A stretch of 64,000 nucleotides of DNA from Asterias amurensis (lineage: Eukaryota; Echinodermata; Asteroidea; Forcipulatida; Asteriidae): the NCBI RefSeq assembly GCF_032118995.1, contig NC_092650.1:25182001-25246000 (forward strand), in the 5' to 3' direction. A program made the position numbers and the translations under genes. Every line of letters begins with the position of its first letter. Within the stretch, counting starts at the first letter, position 1. The notes under the pieces were generated by a model. It had not been told where the DNA came from, did no database searches, and saw nothing but the letters and a program-made list of their open reading frames with translations. Shown piece after piece: positions 49,011-60,852 of the stretch.

Positions 49011-49401
49011 TTAAAGGAACACGTTGCCCTGGATCGGACGAATTGGTCTATAACTGAGCGTTTGTAGCCGTTTTTTATAAAATGCATATGGTTGGAAAGA
49101 TGTTTTAAAAGTAGAATACAATGATCCACACAAGTTTGCCTCGAAATTGCGTGGTTTTCCTTTTACTGCGTGAACTAACACGGTCGGCCATTTATGGGAG
49201 TCAAAAATTTGACTCTCATAAATGGCCGACCGTGTTAGTCAATGAGGTAAAAGGAAAACCGTGCAATTTCGAGGCATGTTTATGTGGATCATTGTATTCT
49301 ACTTTTACAACATCTTTCTACCCATATGCATTTTATAAAAAACAGTTACAAACGCTTTTTATAGACCAACTCGACCGATCCAAGGCAACGTGTTCCTTTA
49401 A
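49011..49401. mobile_element. 391-bp nearly perfect palindromic TTAA-MITE
   Basis: TTAA, AGGAACACGTTGCCCTGGAT ... ATCCAAGGCAACGTGTTCCT, TTAA. Arms of about 190 bp are mirrored through AACACGGTCGGCCATTTATG to a centre GTCAAAAATTTGAC. No coding capacity beyond chance. Confidence 0.85.
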
Positions 49402-50037
49402 TAATAGTGCCATAGAAAATTAAGAAATAGTGTACAAAGTTGAGACTGTTGGGTCAATTCAAAGTTGTCTGGTTAGTTGTGACTAAAGCCTGGTTCATAC
49501 TTCCTGTGAATGTGATACCAATTTTGAAATCATAGCTCAGCTTTGTTTTCACTGCAAATGTTTCGCAGGATTTGAGCACAGTTCAACTGTTGCAAACTAT
49601 TTGTGATGTCAAAATTTGTATTGCATTTGCAGGAAGCACGAAACAGGCTTCAGAGTCAAATTTTCATGAAGGTTGTATAACATTATAGTTTCACTTTGTA
49701 ATCTCAGAACTTCATTCAGTACAGTCTGTAGCATATATCCAGTACACCATTAACCAACTGCTGCTTATGTTTTTTATTTTTACCATTTCTGTTATTGCTT
49801 TTTTTGGCGATTGTCTTCCGCTCATCTTTTATATAGGCAGAGTTGTATAAAGCATGTAAATAAATGTATTCGTTTATATAGTATTTTAATTATTAAGAAA
49901 TATACTCCTAATTATCATGGTGACGAATGTTGCCGTTATACCCCAAATATTAATTTAATTTGATTTTTACAAAATAGTTGCAATTTTCCAATAAAATTAA
50001 CGGTAGAAAATTTTAAAAGTTTCCATTTCAAATCTTT

Positions 50038-50968
50038 TTCCTTAATCAAAGGGGCCTTATCTTTTTTTATAAATAAAACTCCCAAGCGTTAAATCTTGTC
50101 TTTTTTCAAAAAATCAAAAGGGGCAAATCTGTTCTTTTTCAAAAGGTCACAAGGGGTAAGTATTGTCTTTATCAAAAAAATCACTAGGGGTAAGCATCGT
50201 CTTTTTCTCTTAAAATCACAAAGGGGAAAAGGCTCGTCTTTCTCTAAATCACATGGGGTAAGCCTCGTCTTTTTCTCTAAATCACAAGGGGTAAACCTTG
50301 TCTTTTTCTCTAAATCACAAGGGGTAAACCTTGTCTTTTTCTCTAAATCACATGGGGTAAACCTTGTCTTTTTCTCTAAATCACAAGGGGTAAACCTTGT
50401 CTTTTTCTCTAAATCACATGGGGTAAACCTTGTCTTTTTCTCTAAATCACAAGGGGTAAACCTTGTCTTTTTCTCTAAATCACAAGGGGTAAACCTTGTC
50501 TTTTTCTCTAAATCACATGGGGTAAGCCTTGTCTTTTTCTCTAAATCACATGGGGTAAACCTTGTCTATTTCTCTAAATCACAAGGGGTAAGCCTTGTCT
50601 TTTTCAAAAAATCAAAAGGGTTAATCTTCTCGTTTTCTCTTAATCACAAGGGGTACATGTAAGTCTTGTCCTTTTCTCTAACTTCACAAGGGGTACATGT
50701 AAGTCTTGTCCTTTTCTCTAAATTCACAAGGGGTAAGTCTTGTCTTTTTCTCTAAAAATCACAAGGGACATTTAATGTATTTTTCTTCTTAAAAAAACAT
50801 AAGGGAAAGTCTTGTCATGCCTTTAAATCACAAAGGGCAAGCCTTTTCTCTCACAAGGGCTAAGCCTTGTCAAAAATCAATGATTTATTTTTCTTCAAAA
50901 ATCATAAGGGTTTAGTCTTGTATTTTTTTCAAAATCACGTAAGGGTAAGTATTGTCTTTCTTATAAAT
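50038..50968. repeat. 33-bp minisatellite
   Basis: About 28 units of the type GTCTTTTTCTCTAAATCACA + AGGGGTAAACCTT. The core 50243-50610 is almost uniform, with a binary A/T switch (CACAAGGGG or CACATGGGG); both flanks decay into degenerate units. Confidence 0.9.
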
Positions 50969-51214
50969 CAAATGACATCTATGTGACATTCCATGCCAAA
51001 ACCTATGCATTGATGTACATGTATTCAAAAGCTGATGTTTATATAGTTGGCTTCACTTTTCCTTTTTCTAATGCAACTTTTCAAAATACATGTATCCGAG
51101 AAGTGCCTGATTTTCGAAAACCAAAATTGATTAAATACTTTGTGAATTTTTTTAAAACTTTCATTGTTTGATTGAACTTTAGAAAATGAAATATACCATG
51201 CATTGCAACTTGGA

Positions 51215-51572
51215 TTAAAAGCAGTGGACACCATTAGTAATTACTAAAAATAGTTATTAGCCTTATAAAAACCTTACTTGATAACGGGTGATGGGGACAG
51301 GTTGATGGTAAAAAACATTGTGAGAAACGACCCACGTTAAAGTGACATACATGTAGTTTTCAAGAAAGAGTAATTTTCCACAAATTTGATTTTGAGACAT
51401 CAGAATGATATTTTGAGGTTCCGAACTTCTAAGACCAGGGTGTTTTTTTCTTTCATTATTATCTCGCAACTTCGACGACCGATTGAGCTCAAATTTTCAC
51501 AGGTTTGTTATTTTATGCATATGTTGAGATACACCAAGTGAGAAGACTGGTCTTTGACCATACTGTCTTTAA
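51215..51572. mobile_element. TTAA-MITE 'GGCAGTGGACAC' family
   Basis: TTAA, AAGCAGTGGACACCATTAGT ... ACCATACTGTCT, TTAA. Contains the shared TTGAGCTCAAATTTTCACAG core. Confidence 0.75.
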
Positions 51573-51852
51573 GATTCAGAATTCTTTACAAACAATTGAA
51601 ACACAATCCAATTAAATAATCATTAAAAAGATGTTTATTTTATAACTGAAACTTCACTAAAGGTGATGCTTTTCACTATCCCTTTATAAAAGGTAAACTA
51701 TCACGACAAACCAATTGATCTATGAATGAGAACTTTTTCTAATATCATGAAGAAAAAAAGATACACCACACAAATAATTCTTCGAGTTCGTACATGTAGG
51801 TACATCAGGGCGTGAATTTTGTTGGAAAATTCACAAGATTTTGTTTTATAAG

Positions 51853-51970
51853 AGATGTTAAATTTGCATCTGAATAAAGATGAATTTTTGTTTTTACCCA
51901 TACACCGATGTGTGTTAGCACTGTTTACTCAGTACTTTCCCCGAGTCCTTTAAAAAAATATCACACGCAA
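51853..51970 (-). mobile_element. tRNA-derived SINE, partial copy
   Basis: Tail and central body only (GATGTTAAATTTGCATC, ACACCGATGTGTGTTAGCA). A further fragment lies at 39974-40053 in ANLN intron 6. Confidence 0.65.
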
Positions 51971-52183
51971 GATTTTGTTTACAGGACTAGAATCAAAATG
52001 AAAAGAGACGAATCAAAATGAGAACACGATTGTATCATCCAAACTTTTTCGTCTGAACAAAACACTAAGATACAATTTTATTTATCTCTGTTTTATGTGT
52101 AATGCTCAGAAGGAATGAACAATGTTTGTGAGACTCAAACTCAAACATTTGAACATTGATTCATCGGAGACAAAGATATTGCG

Positions 52184-52574
52184 TTAAAGGCAGTGGACAC
52201 TATTGGTAATCACTCAAAATAATTATTAGCATAAAACCTTTCTTGGTGACAAGTAATTGGGAGAGGTTGATGGTATAAAACTTTGTGAGAAACAGCTCCC
52301 TCTGAAGTGCCATAGTTTTCGAGAGAGAAGTAATTTTCCTCGAATTTGATTTCGAAACCTCAAGTTTAGAACTTGAGGTCTCGAAATCAACCATCTAAAC
52401 GCACACAACTTCGTGTGACAGGGTTGTTTTTTTCTTCCATTATTATCTCGCTCGTTCGATGGCCGATTGAGCTCAAATTTTCACAGGTTTGTTATTTTAT
52501 TTATGCATTTGTTGAGATACACCAACTTTGAAGGCTAGTCTTTGAAAATGGCCGATAGTGTCTACTGCCTTTAA
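52184..52574. mobile_element. TTAA-MITE 'GGCAGTGGACAC' family, fullest copy
   Basis: TTAA, AGGCAGTGGACACTATTGGT ... GCCGATAGTGTCTACTGCCT, TTAA. Internal mirror GGTTTCGAAATC / GAGGTCTCGAAATC. Confidence 0.8.
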
Positions 52575-53642
52575 AAGGAAAAAAAATACCATCAGACTTG
52601 TCCTCCTGTATTGAGTTTACTGGCCTGACATTGAAATCACTGGCTTTAGGCCAGTAGACCAGTGTCAAATTTGAGCCCTATATATTTACATTTTTTCTTC
52701 ATCAAGAAACAGTGTTCTACCTACATGGTAATGTTTCAATTCCATGAAATTTAAAACCAAACTTAAGACACTTTCATCTCAAAATTGTTGTTTTGTATAA
52801 AAAAAGGAAAACAACTTACCAACCAAAAGTACCGAGGGTATAATGCAAAAAAAAGTTAATGTCATTTAGCCATCGAGAAAGGATCTGCTATGGTTGAAAG
52901 GTCAGGCCATTGAAAGATTTTTGCAAATAAGGAAAAATTCAACAATTTTCCCACTTTGTGGAACAAGCTGCCACGTGCTATCAAGAAAGCAACATCCACT
53001 GTCAGCTTCAAGTGTACTCATTCAAACACCCACCTAAAACTCAGCTGTACCTTGGTTTGTTTTTGCTTTTTTATCTTCTTCCTTTATATTTTTTTAATTC
53101 TGTAAGGCTCCGGGAAGAGAAAAAAAAACACTTTAGAAAACCATCAATCAACTGATCTCAAATTTCTAAAGAGCATAGGTCTCTGCATACATTACATCAA
53201 ATTAATGCAGAAAAGACTGAAGCCGGATCATACTTCCTGCGAATGTGATGCGAATTGTGACGTTACAGAGATGTTTCACAGCGAATGTTTTGCAGGAATT
53301 GAGCACAAGTCTACTGTTTTAAGTTAACCTTCAAAATTGGTATCGCATTTACAGAAAGTTTAACATCCACTTGGAGTTAAATCCGACTGGTACTCGGGCG
53401 TTTGAGTTGGTAGTTGGCCAGTGGAGCACTGTTAAGGGAGAGCAATAGTCAAGATTCACCCCGGGTCCAACTGGCAACTGGCTACTTCAGTGTTAAAAAG
53501 CATCCCTATTTCATTTGGACATATGGACCAGTGAAAAAGGTGATGGACTTGTGTAATTACCAGCTAAAAGATCCTTTTTTAGCCAGACACAGAAAACTGC
53601 TGAGTTTTCAAGGACAGCCTGTACCAGATAGAAGAACTATAT

Positions 53643-55172
53643 TCACTCTGACGTTGTGATTGTGACTGTATTGCCGACTGAAATGACAGGCTCCACTGTT
53701 AATTCAAGTAGCGTTTCATCGTCCAATTCTTGGTACACTTCCGATTCTGGGACAACCTCCACTTCAGTTCCGAAACCATTGTGGTTCACACTCTGCGACA
53801 CCGATTCAGCCTCGCTCTCCTCCTCCGATTCCTCAGATTCGGCTTCAGAGTCTGACTCGTACTCGCTGTCAGTGTCCGTGTCTGAAACCATCGCTTCAAG
53901 AGTTTTAAGGGCTTCGATATTCACACCAGCAGTTGGCTGGGGTAGGTTCTCACTGGTTAAATCCATCTTGAGCCTGCCCTGGCTACATGATACCATTCCA
54001 ACTTGTGGGTTCCTCTTCACAAACTGACGGTACCACTTGTTCCCAGGCATGTTCCGGTGCTTCTTAAGAATCGTCTTCCGCTTGTCCTTGTCCAAAATCT
54101 TCTTTACAGTCTTCAGGAGTTTCTTCTTGTTGACTCCGTAGCCTCGATGGGCCATACTTATAATCCACTCTGCCAGCATTTGTTCCTCGGCCCTGGTTAG
54201 GATTGATGGTGGACCGCTTCTTCTACCAATGCCAACTTTACCCGAGACGCGGTCAGCCAGTGTAGAACGCTTCACATCCCATTTCTCTGCGGCGTTGCGT
54301 ATTGTCATCTTGTTCTCTATGACATCTTCCACAGCTGACTTCATTATCTTATATCTCTTGTCCAAATCAGCAGACCTATCATAACACAAACAATGTTTAT
54401 GACAATTTGTAAATTTCTGTTCACTTGTGCAAAAATGTACACAACATGCTCAACGACAAAGCATGAAGGTCGTCCTAATTTTACCTCTATGCTCAAGGAA
54501 GGCTTTTAGTTAAACAAGTTGTAAATAAAGACTCATGCTCACAAAAACAGGCCTTGCGCTTCGGTTCTTTGTAAAGTGACCCACAACTAAGTTACACACA
54601 ACACAAGGCTAACACACTGTCACTGTGAATTTTACTTGCCCCAAGAAAATTTTAGTAGCCAAGCTTTTAAACGTGTATTGTCATATCTTTCTGATGTATA
54701 AAATACAACCCAGGGTTAATTTTAGAAGCAAAAGACTTTGGGATGCTCGAGGATTGAGTTTGTGATTAATTTAACCTGCCTCAGAAATGCAGTCTCGTGT
54801 AAAATGTTAAGCTTAGTTTCGTTTGGTTTAGTTTAGCCCTGGCTAGGTTTGAACTTGGAGGTAGGGGGAAAATGCAACAATGGAGGGGAGGAAACAGTAC
54901 ACACAGGCAAGGCAATTACAAAATGTGTATCAAAATACAAACAGAGATTGAGAGAATACATTCATGATTCCGTCAGAAAATACTCACCAGTTTTTTCTTC
55001 TCGTCTTTGTCTTTTCATGTTTGCTCCTTTTGTGACTCTTCTTGCTCTTACTGGAACTAGATCGACGGCTTCTTTTTCTAGACGTCTTGGGACTAACCTC
55101 AGCTGACGATGAGGATGCCGATGCTGTACCGAATTCGGACTTAGTTTTTGCCTGGCGTTGAGTCTTACCCAT
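53643..55172 (-). CDS. Psq/CENP-B-type helix-turn-helix protein without transposase core
   Basis: Two exons, 55172-54988 and 54375-53643, joined GT/AG in phase to give 305 residues starting MGKTQRQ. Residues 1-60 are Ser/Lys/Arg-rich (SRKRSRRSSSSKSKKSHKR), a likely nuclear signal. Residues about 62-112 look like a Pipsqueak-type HTH (IMKSAVEDVIENKMTIRNAA, then KWDVKRSTLADRV). Residues about 118-190 look like a CENP-B/Tigger N-terminal HTH (LTRAEEQMLAEWIISMAHRG and PGNKWYRQFVKRNPQV). A Ser/Glu/Asp acidic tract (about 230-258) and a short tail follow. Pogo/Tigger transposases continue into a DDE catalytic domain; here the frame stops with none, and neither terminal inverted repeats nor other transposon parts were seen around it. 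I infer a domesticated DNA-binding protein; no specific function can be given. Confidence 0.75.
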
Positions 55173-56550
55173 TGTCACTGTGTGTGTTACTGTTAGTTCA
55201 CGGCCGCACAACGTGTGGACGGAAACCGGAGTAGAACCAGGCTGGAACTGGTTTATCTTCTTCTTTAGATTATGACTGCTTCATAAGACTTCTGCATTGT
55301 ATACACTTCTTGGAGAACGATTGTAAGTTGTGCACGACAAGCATGCAACTGCAACTTTGAAGCCTTCCACCACACCACGACCACCAAGCACAGCAGCACA
55401 CAACTAAACTAGAATTTTTTAGTAGCATCAACAAAAATCCTCCTGTCGCATAAAGCGCATGCAATCTCGAGATGACTATGCTCGAGAATGAGCACCGCAG
55501 CGCATTCACTTCGTATGTCCCGCAAGCGCAATGCTCAATCTGAAGTGTGAGCAAAGCCAGAGTTTGCGCTCAACAGGCGCAAAACCACCAATGCAGCACA
55601 AACCAGACCAGATTTCTTTAGCGCCCTCTAGAGGCAAAAGAAAATGTTGACTCTTAGATGGTTTTTTCTATGAGGAGTCTTCTTTATGGACAGTATTAGA
55701 ATTCCCTACTTTACAAATTAACAAAGAAATAAACAGATGAAACACATAAGTGAAGTCCATCTGCAACATACATCGAATTGAGCCAGCCAAAATTGACATG
55801 GGGCCTATGGGCCTAGCAAATTTCTGCTAGTTTGTAAGAAAAGTTGCTCAATAATTCCTGCTCACACCAAAAATAAGCCGGGATCTAGTGTAACTTTGTT
55901 TTATATCTGTTCACTTATAAACTTAGACCATAGAGCAAAAAAAAAAGCTCCATGTTAGAACATGTTGGACCCATTAAAATATTTTCCACAAGTGTGAAAG
56001 GTACAGGGCTATGGAGATTTGTGTAAACCAAATGCTGATTTTATATCAAGAGAGATACAATAAGAGCCCCATGTGAAAGTTTCAGGTAAAATTAATGTAT
56101 ACCTGTTCAGAGAACAGCCCCAAAAATTTGCAGTATAACAAATCACAATTAGGTGATAGCATGTAATGGGCCTGCAACCACATCTCTTGACTTGACTCAA
56201 GTCCAAATCCCATGTCATCCCCAGGAAACTATTGTTTTGTGATGCTCTGCATTCCCAAACCTGTTCCACATTCTCGAGACCACATTTTGACGGCGAGCGC
56301 GCACTGTATGCTACGGGTTGTGGCATAGTAAATTGGCCTGATATGCTTAGGGATCTCTAACACGAGAATGGAACTTGAATCAAGTCTACCACATCTCAGG
56401 CCCCAGCGCTATGTAACCCTCAGAAATCTTTTGGGTGCAAATTTATCCAAACCTTATTTCTTATAGTAAGGGACTCCTTTCTAAAAGTTGTTTATACATA
56501 ATTTTTAGGCGACTGCTCTATACTCCAACAACCCCCTGATTTACTAGTTT

Positions 56551-56937
56551 TTAAAGACACTGGACACGATTGGCAATTGTTAACGACTAATCTTCACAGT
56601 TGGTGTATCTCAACATAATTATGCATAAAATAACCAAAAGCTGTGTAAATTTGAGCTCAATTGGTGGGCGAAGTTGCGAGATAATAATGAAAGAAAAAAA
56701 CACCCTTGACACACAAAGTTGTGTGCTTTCAGATGCTTGATTTCGAAACCTCAAATTCTAAATCCGAGGTCTCGAAATCAAATTCAGGGAAAATAACTTC
56801 TTCCTCGAAAACTATATCACTTCATAAGAGGGAGCCGTTTCGCACAAGGTATTATACTATCAACAGCTCCCCATTACTCGTTACCAAAGGTTTTATAATT
56901 ATTTTGAGTAATTACCAATAGTATCCACTGCCTTTAA
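56551..56937. mobile_element. TTAA-MITE 'GGCAGTGGACAC' family, reverse copy
   Basis: TTAA, AGACACTGGACACGATTGGC ... ACCAATAGTATCCACTGCCT, TTAA. Orientation opposite to the 52184 copy. Confidence 0.75.
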
Positions 56938-58805
56938 GGCCACTAATTTGGAGGTCTTTCACTAATCTACGACCACCTTTAAGAAACACAAAACCTGAAA
57001 GAAATCATCTGTGACACAAATCTGTTACTTAATCATAATTCTTTTAATATTTTATAATGTTGTAGCAATGACAATGACTCGCACTATGCTTAAATTAAGT
57101 GATATTTTGTAAAGTTATAATAAAATTGATTCTCCTACATCTGTACACAGCTACATAATAACAAAAGTGGAGTAAATACTTCATACAAAATGCGAAGTTA
57201 TCTCTTTCAAAGGGTCTCTACTCAGTATAAAAAATCCCATAAAAAAACTACAAGATGCTTTGCCGTTAAACTCAACTAAATCACTGGTCATTTTCAGGTT
57301 TAACCTTTTTTCAAAAGTCAAATGATCCCAAAAGTAAACAAAATAATGCCTTCAAAATCTAATAATGGCGAAAACAAAACCCTGGGGTTTGGGGTAAGGG
57401 GGACTTTTACCTGAAGTATCCAGTAAGACATTCCCAAGTTGGGTTTGAATACTTCAAATATCTTCTTCTTCTTCTTAAGGCAAGTTTGCTTTCTTGTTAA
57501 AGCAGCTATCAACCACAACATAAGCTTCTTATACATTTCACAAAAATAAAATCTGTCAAGGAAAACATCCAGGTTCAAACCTAAGAAACTTACATACCAT
57601 TCTTGTGTTTTACACCATAGCTTTGAAACAAAAAAATGAAAGAAACTCAAATAAAGTGGACTTTCTTTTTTGGGGGAAAATTGTTTATATATCACACGCC
57701 CCCCCTTTGAGAACACCTTGAAAGACAAATACAATTATTTTAGTTAATCTGAGAGGAAATTTTGAATCTTAAAGAAAGTAAAAGGTGTGGTGTCTTGAAC
57801 CAGCCACAAAAATGCAAACTTAATGTAATTTAGGCTGGTAACCCGTCTCTGCTAAGCAATACTATTTTGTGTTTAGCGATTTTTTGTGCATACAGGCTTT
57901 ATTAAAACGGGCCCTCGATACAACCCAAATCAGTGAGGTATATTAATCTCATAAATAACAACTGGAGTTGACTTTTTTCTCAAATTACAGAAAACAAATC
58001 TTTGGTACAGTCCTCTTCATCTTTGTCCATGTAACCAAAAAAGACAGTCTCTAGTTTAAGTAGGGGCTGTACAGGGAATTGAATTATTCATAATCAAGGA
58101 AACTTTTAAATAAATAGGAGGGTAACATACATGAACGGGTTTTGAGATTCGTGAACAATCCTACTATTTTAATTTTGGAATGTTTATAATTAAATTTTGA
58201 TCATTAATTTTTTCTTTGTAACCACACAAGAGGCATGAAAAACATCTCAGACAGAAAATGATGAAGACACGCCAATATTTTCTGAACATTTTTACAAAAT
58301 TCCCAAGAAAATAATTCTTCTCTTTCAGTATTCTGAATATCAAAGAATGAAACTTTAGATTAAAAAAATAATTTACATAGAAAAGTAAGATTATCACAAA
58401 GTCTTGACAACAACAAATCCACCAATGCTTCAAAAAATTATAGCTGCAAAAAAAATATTACAAAAATTAAAAATCCAAAAGTGTGGAAATGTTTCATTTC
58501 CAAATAACAGTTCTCCTCAAAATCAAATTTAAGATAATGAGAGAGACTACAATATGATCCAATAGACCTTTATCATGGGGCAGCCATCTTGATGTTAACC
58601 CGTTGATACAAGCAATACCGAACCGAGGCTGGAAGAACAATATAGTCTGGTTCCTATTTGCAAAATAATTATAAGCATTCATTAGTGTTATTCCAAACGA
58701 GGTACATGACCAAGATAGAGGCAGCGTGAAAAAGGTCTATTACAAGCGAAGCTGAACATTTTCCACCATCCATGGCCACCCATCGAGAGATTCACAAGTC
58801 ACCAG

Positions 58806-59023
58806 GGCCCAATTTCATGGCTCTGCAGACCGTAAGCTTGCGGAGGCAGGAAATTCTGTATGTTTTCATGGGTTACCAAGAAATTTTTCCTTGTACGCGT
58901 TAGTACTCCACGTTACTAGGCATTCCTCGCTTACACAGATATGTAGCTTAGAAATTAGGCACTTGCCCTGCAAGCGGAGAGTGGTGTTCATAGCCGAAGA
59001 AGCAGAGCGATGAAATTGGGCCA
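58806..59023. mobile_element. Palindromic MITE, GGGCCC-related variant
   Basis: AGGGCCCAATTTCATGGCTC at left and AGAGCGATGAAATTGGGCC at right, with GTAAGC/GCTTAC repeats. A sister copy is at 19737-19983 in GSE1 intron 11. Confidence 0.65.
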
Positions 59024-60852
59024 AGATCGCCAGAAAGTTCTATGAATACTGCTAACTAGGTACAACTTCTGCGCTTTTCACAGCAAGTTCCCAGAAGTTC
59101 TCTGATGTGTACTTGTTTACCCACATCTGTTCAAACGTGATAACATTTTTCAGGAAAAATAACACTCAGTGTGCTAACCCCTGAGGATGGCTCGTAACTC
59201 CTAAAGCAGGGGTAGGTATTTCCATGGGATTTTGCCAGGGTTAGAAATTCAAGTGTGAACAGATCAACCAAATGTTCCTGTGACCTTACACATGTATTAC
59301 GCTATTTGTAAAGCGAAGTATGTGCACAGGGTGCAACTGCTCCAACACCATACATTGGGTTCATCTGTGCATCAAGTTTGCTGGAGGATAACCTTCTTCA
59401 TATTCTGTAACTTCGTCCATGATGAAACTGACAAAAGACGAACTTTCAAAAATGCTGTGACTTGAACACTTAGCAAGGGCAATTATGTGCGCATTACAAG
59501 TTTTTATCATAATTATAATTTTATCACATACAAAGTTGTGGATTACGGAGAAATAAAGCTTTTCTGCATCCCATATCTATCTGAGCCTTCGGCCTCGTTG
59601 GATTTATGAGACGCAGAAGCACTACATATTTCTCCATATTCCACTCGCGCTTTTGTGATATAACTAATATCTCTTTGCAACAGTGGTTACTGTCAAGTCC
59701 AAAAATAATGTGGAATAACTATAAATAAACAAAAGCAACCCCTGTGAAAGGCTACTGAGTGCGTTTTGACATTTCAACAAAAGATAAATTCAAGTACGAG
59801 ACAAGAGAAAAAGTATAAATTTATAATGAGAAATAATAAAGATTCTAGCTACGATAAAGTATCTATACATTCATATTATAAGAAGGCACTAACAAGGCAT
59901 GTGACTTTTTTAAAGAAGTTTCGCTGCACATCTATATTTTCTTTTGGTTCAGAAAATGATGAGAACGCGACAACGAAAAACAAAACAAATGCCAATATTG
60001 AAAATATTAGAGCACACGTGTCTCACAACATTTGACAAAATTTACATAGACCTGCTTCAGCTTTTTTTTGCTATTAAGCAAAATAAGATGAAAAACTAGT
60101 CACAAATGGTAGGGTGTGCTATGGTTATTTTGGCTGGTATCATTACTCTGGTGCCAAATTGTTTTGTGCTAAGCGCTTTTTCTGCTTCAGTTGCTCTATG
60201 TTAATGGGCCAGACTGTTTTTAACCGGTTTCGAAAAATTGGGCAATACAGTCAAAGTAGCAGTCAAACCAATACATCATTCCCATTTCTTGTCCACTTAC
60301 AGTGGCACCGAATGGTATCAATGTTGGGACCTTTTTTTTAAAAGCGGTTGAGCAAAAATTTTGTTTGCTTTGAACATTTCTTATGCTAAGCAAGAAATGA
60401 GGAGGGCACCAGTCGCAGAAATGGTGAATCTTTGGTATTTTTGCTCGTAACCTTTTTTTGCTAGGCAAGAACATTTCTGTGCTTACAGGCTTAATCAAAT
60501 TGGGATTTGGGAACAAGTTTCTGCTGAGCAGCTTCTTTTATGCTAAACAGCATTACAAAAAAGACAAGGATTACCATTAAGCACGATGCCAAAATTTAGC
60601 CCTGCTCACTGAAAGACAGCGCGCAGAAACTGTACGATAGCCCACAGATTGACTATTTTGTAAACACTATATAGGTTTACTATTATAGAATGGGACTTAT
60701 TCGCAGATAAATTGTGCAAGGTTTTGAGTTGTGGCAACTTAGTTCTAGGTTCTAGTCAAGTGAAAACTTCTCTAAACCATTCTGTAATTTGTTCTTGACC
60801 CAAAAATGCTCTGTTTGAGTTTTTTGAAAAAGTGGCTTCCCAACGACCATTT

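Larger units (their letters stand above)
47706..53642. other. Interval between ANLN and the HTH-protein gene
   Basis: ANLN 3' UTR, an element at 48805-48958, a TTAA palindrome (49011-49401), a palindrome at 49488-49652, the 33-bp minisatellite (50038-50968), two GGCAGTGGACAC MITEs (51215-51572, 52184-52574), a SINE fragment and a further palindrome at 53218-53362. No gene recognised. Confidence 0.6.
55173..60852. other. Interval between the HTH gene start and the zinc-finger gene stop
   Basis: Both genes are on the minus strand, so this holds the HTH gene's promoter (55173-55620, locally CG-rich with GCGCCCTCTAGAGGC) and the zinc-finger gene's 3' UTR. Repeats: TTAA-MITE 56551-56937, GGGCCC-like palindrome 58806-59023 and pieces near 57830-57915 and 60330-60500. 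No further coding gene seen. Confidence 0.55.

Noticed and set aside
50243..50610. CRISPR-like array
   Set aside because: Units are contiguous with no unique spacers, in a eukaryotic intergenic region.
50096..50662. 188-residue open frame with 11-residue repeats
   Set aside because: It is the 33-bp minisatellite read in the one frame without stops; composition and period follow from the repeat.
55173..55211. Upstream extension of the HTH protein by 13 residues
   Set aside because: It would begin at TTG, not ATG; the ATG at 55172 is used.
57318..57734. 138-residue minus-strand open frame
   Set aside because: Low-complexity Phe/Lys-rich chance frame in the probable 3' UTR of the zinc-finger gene.
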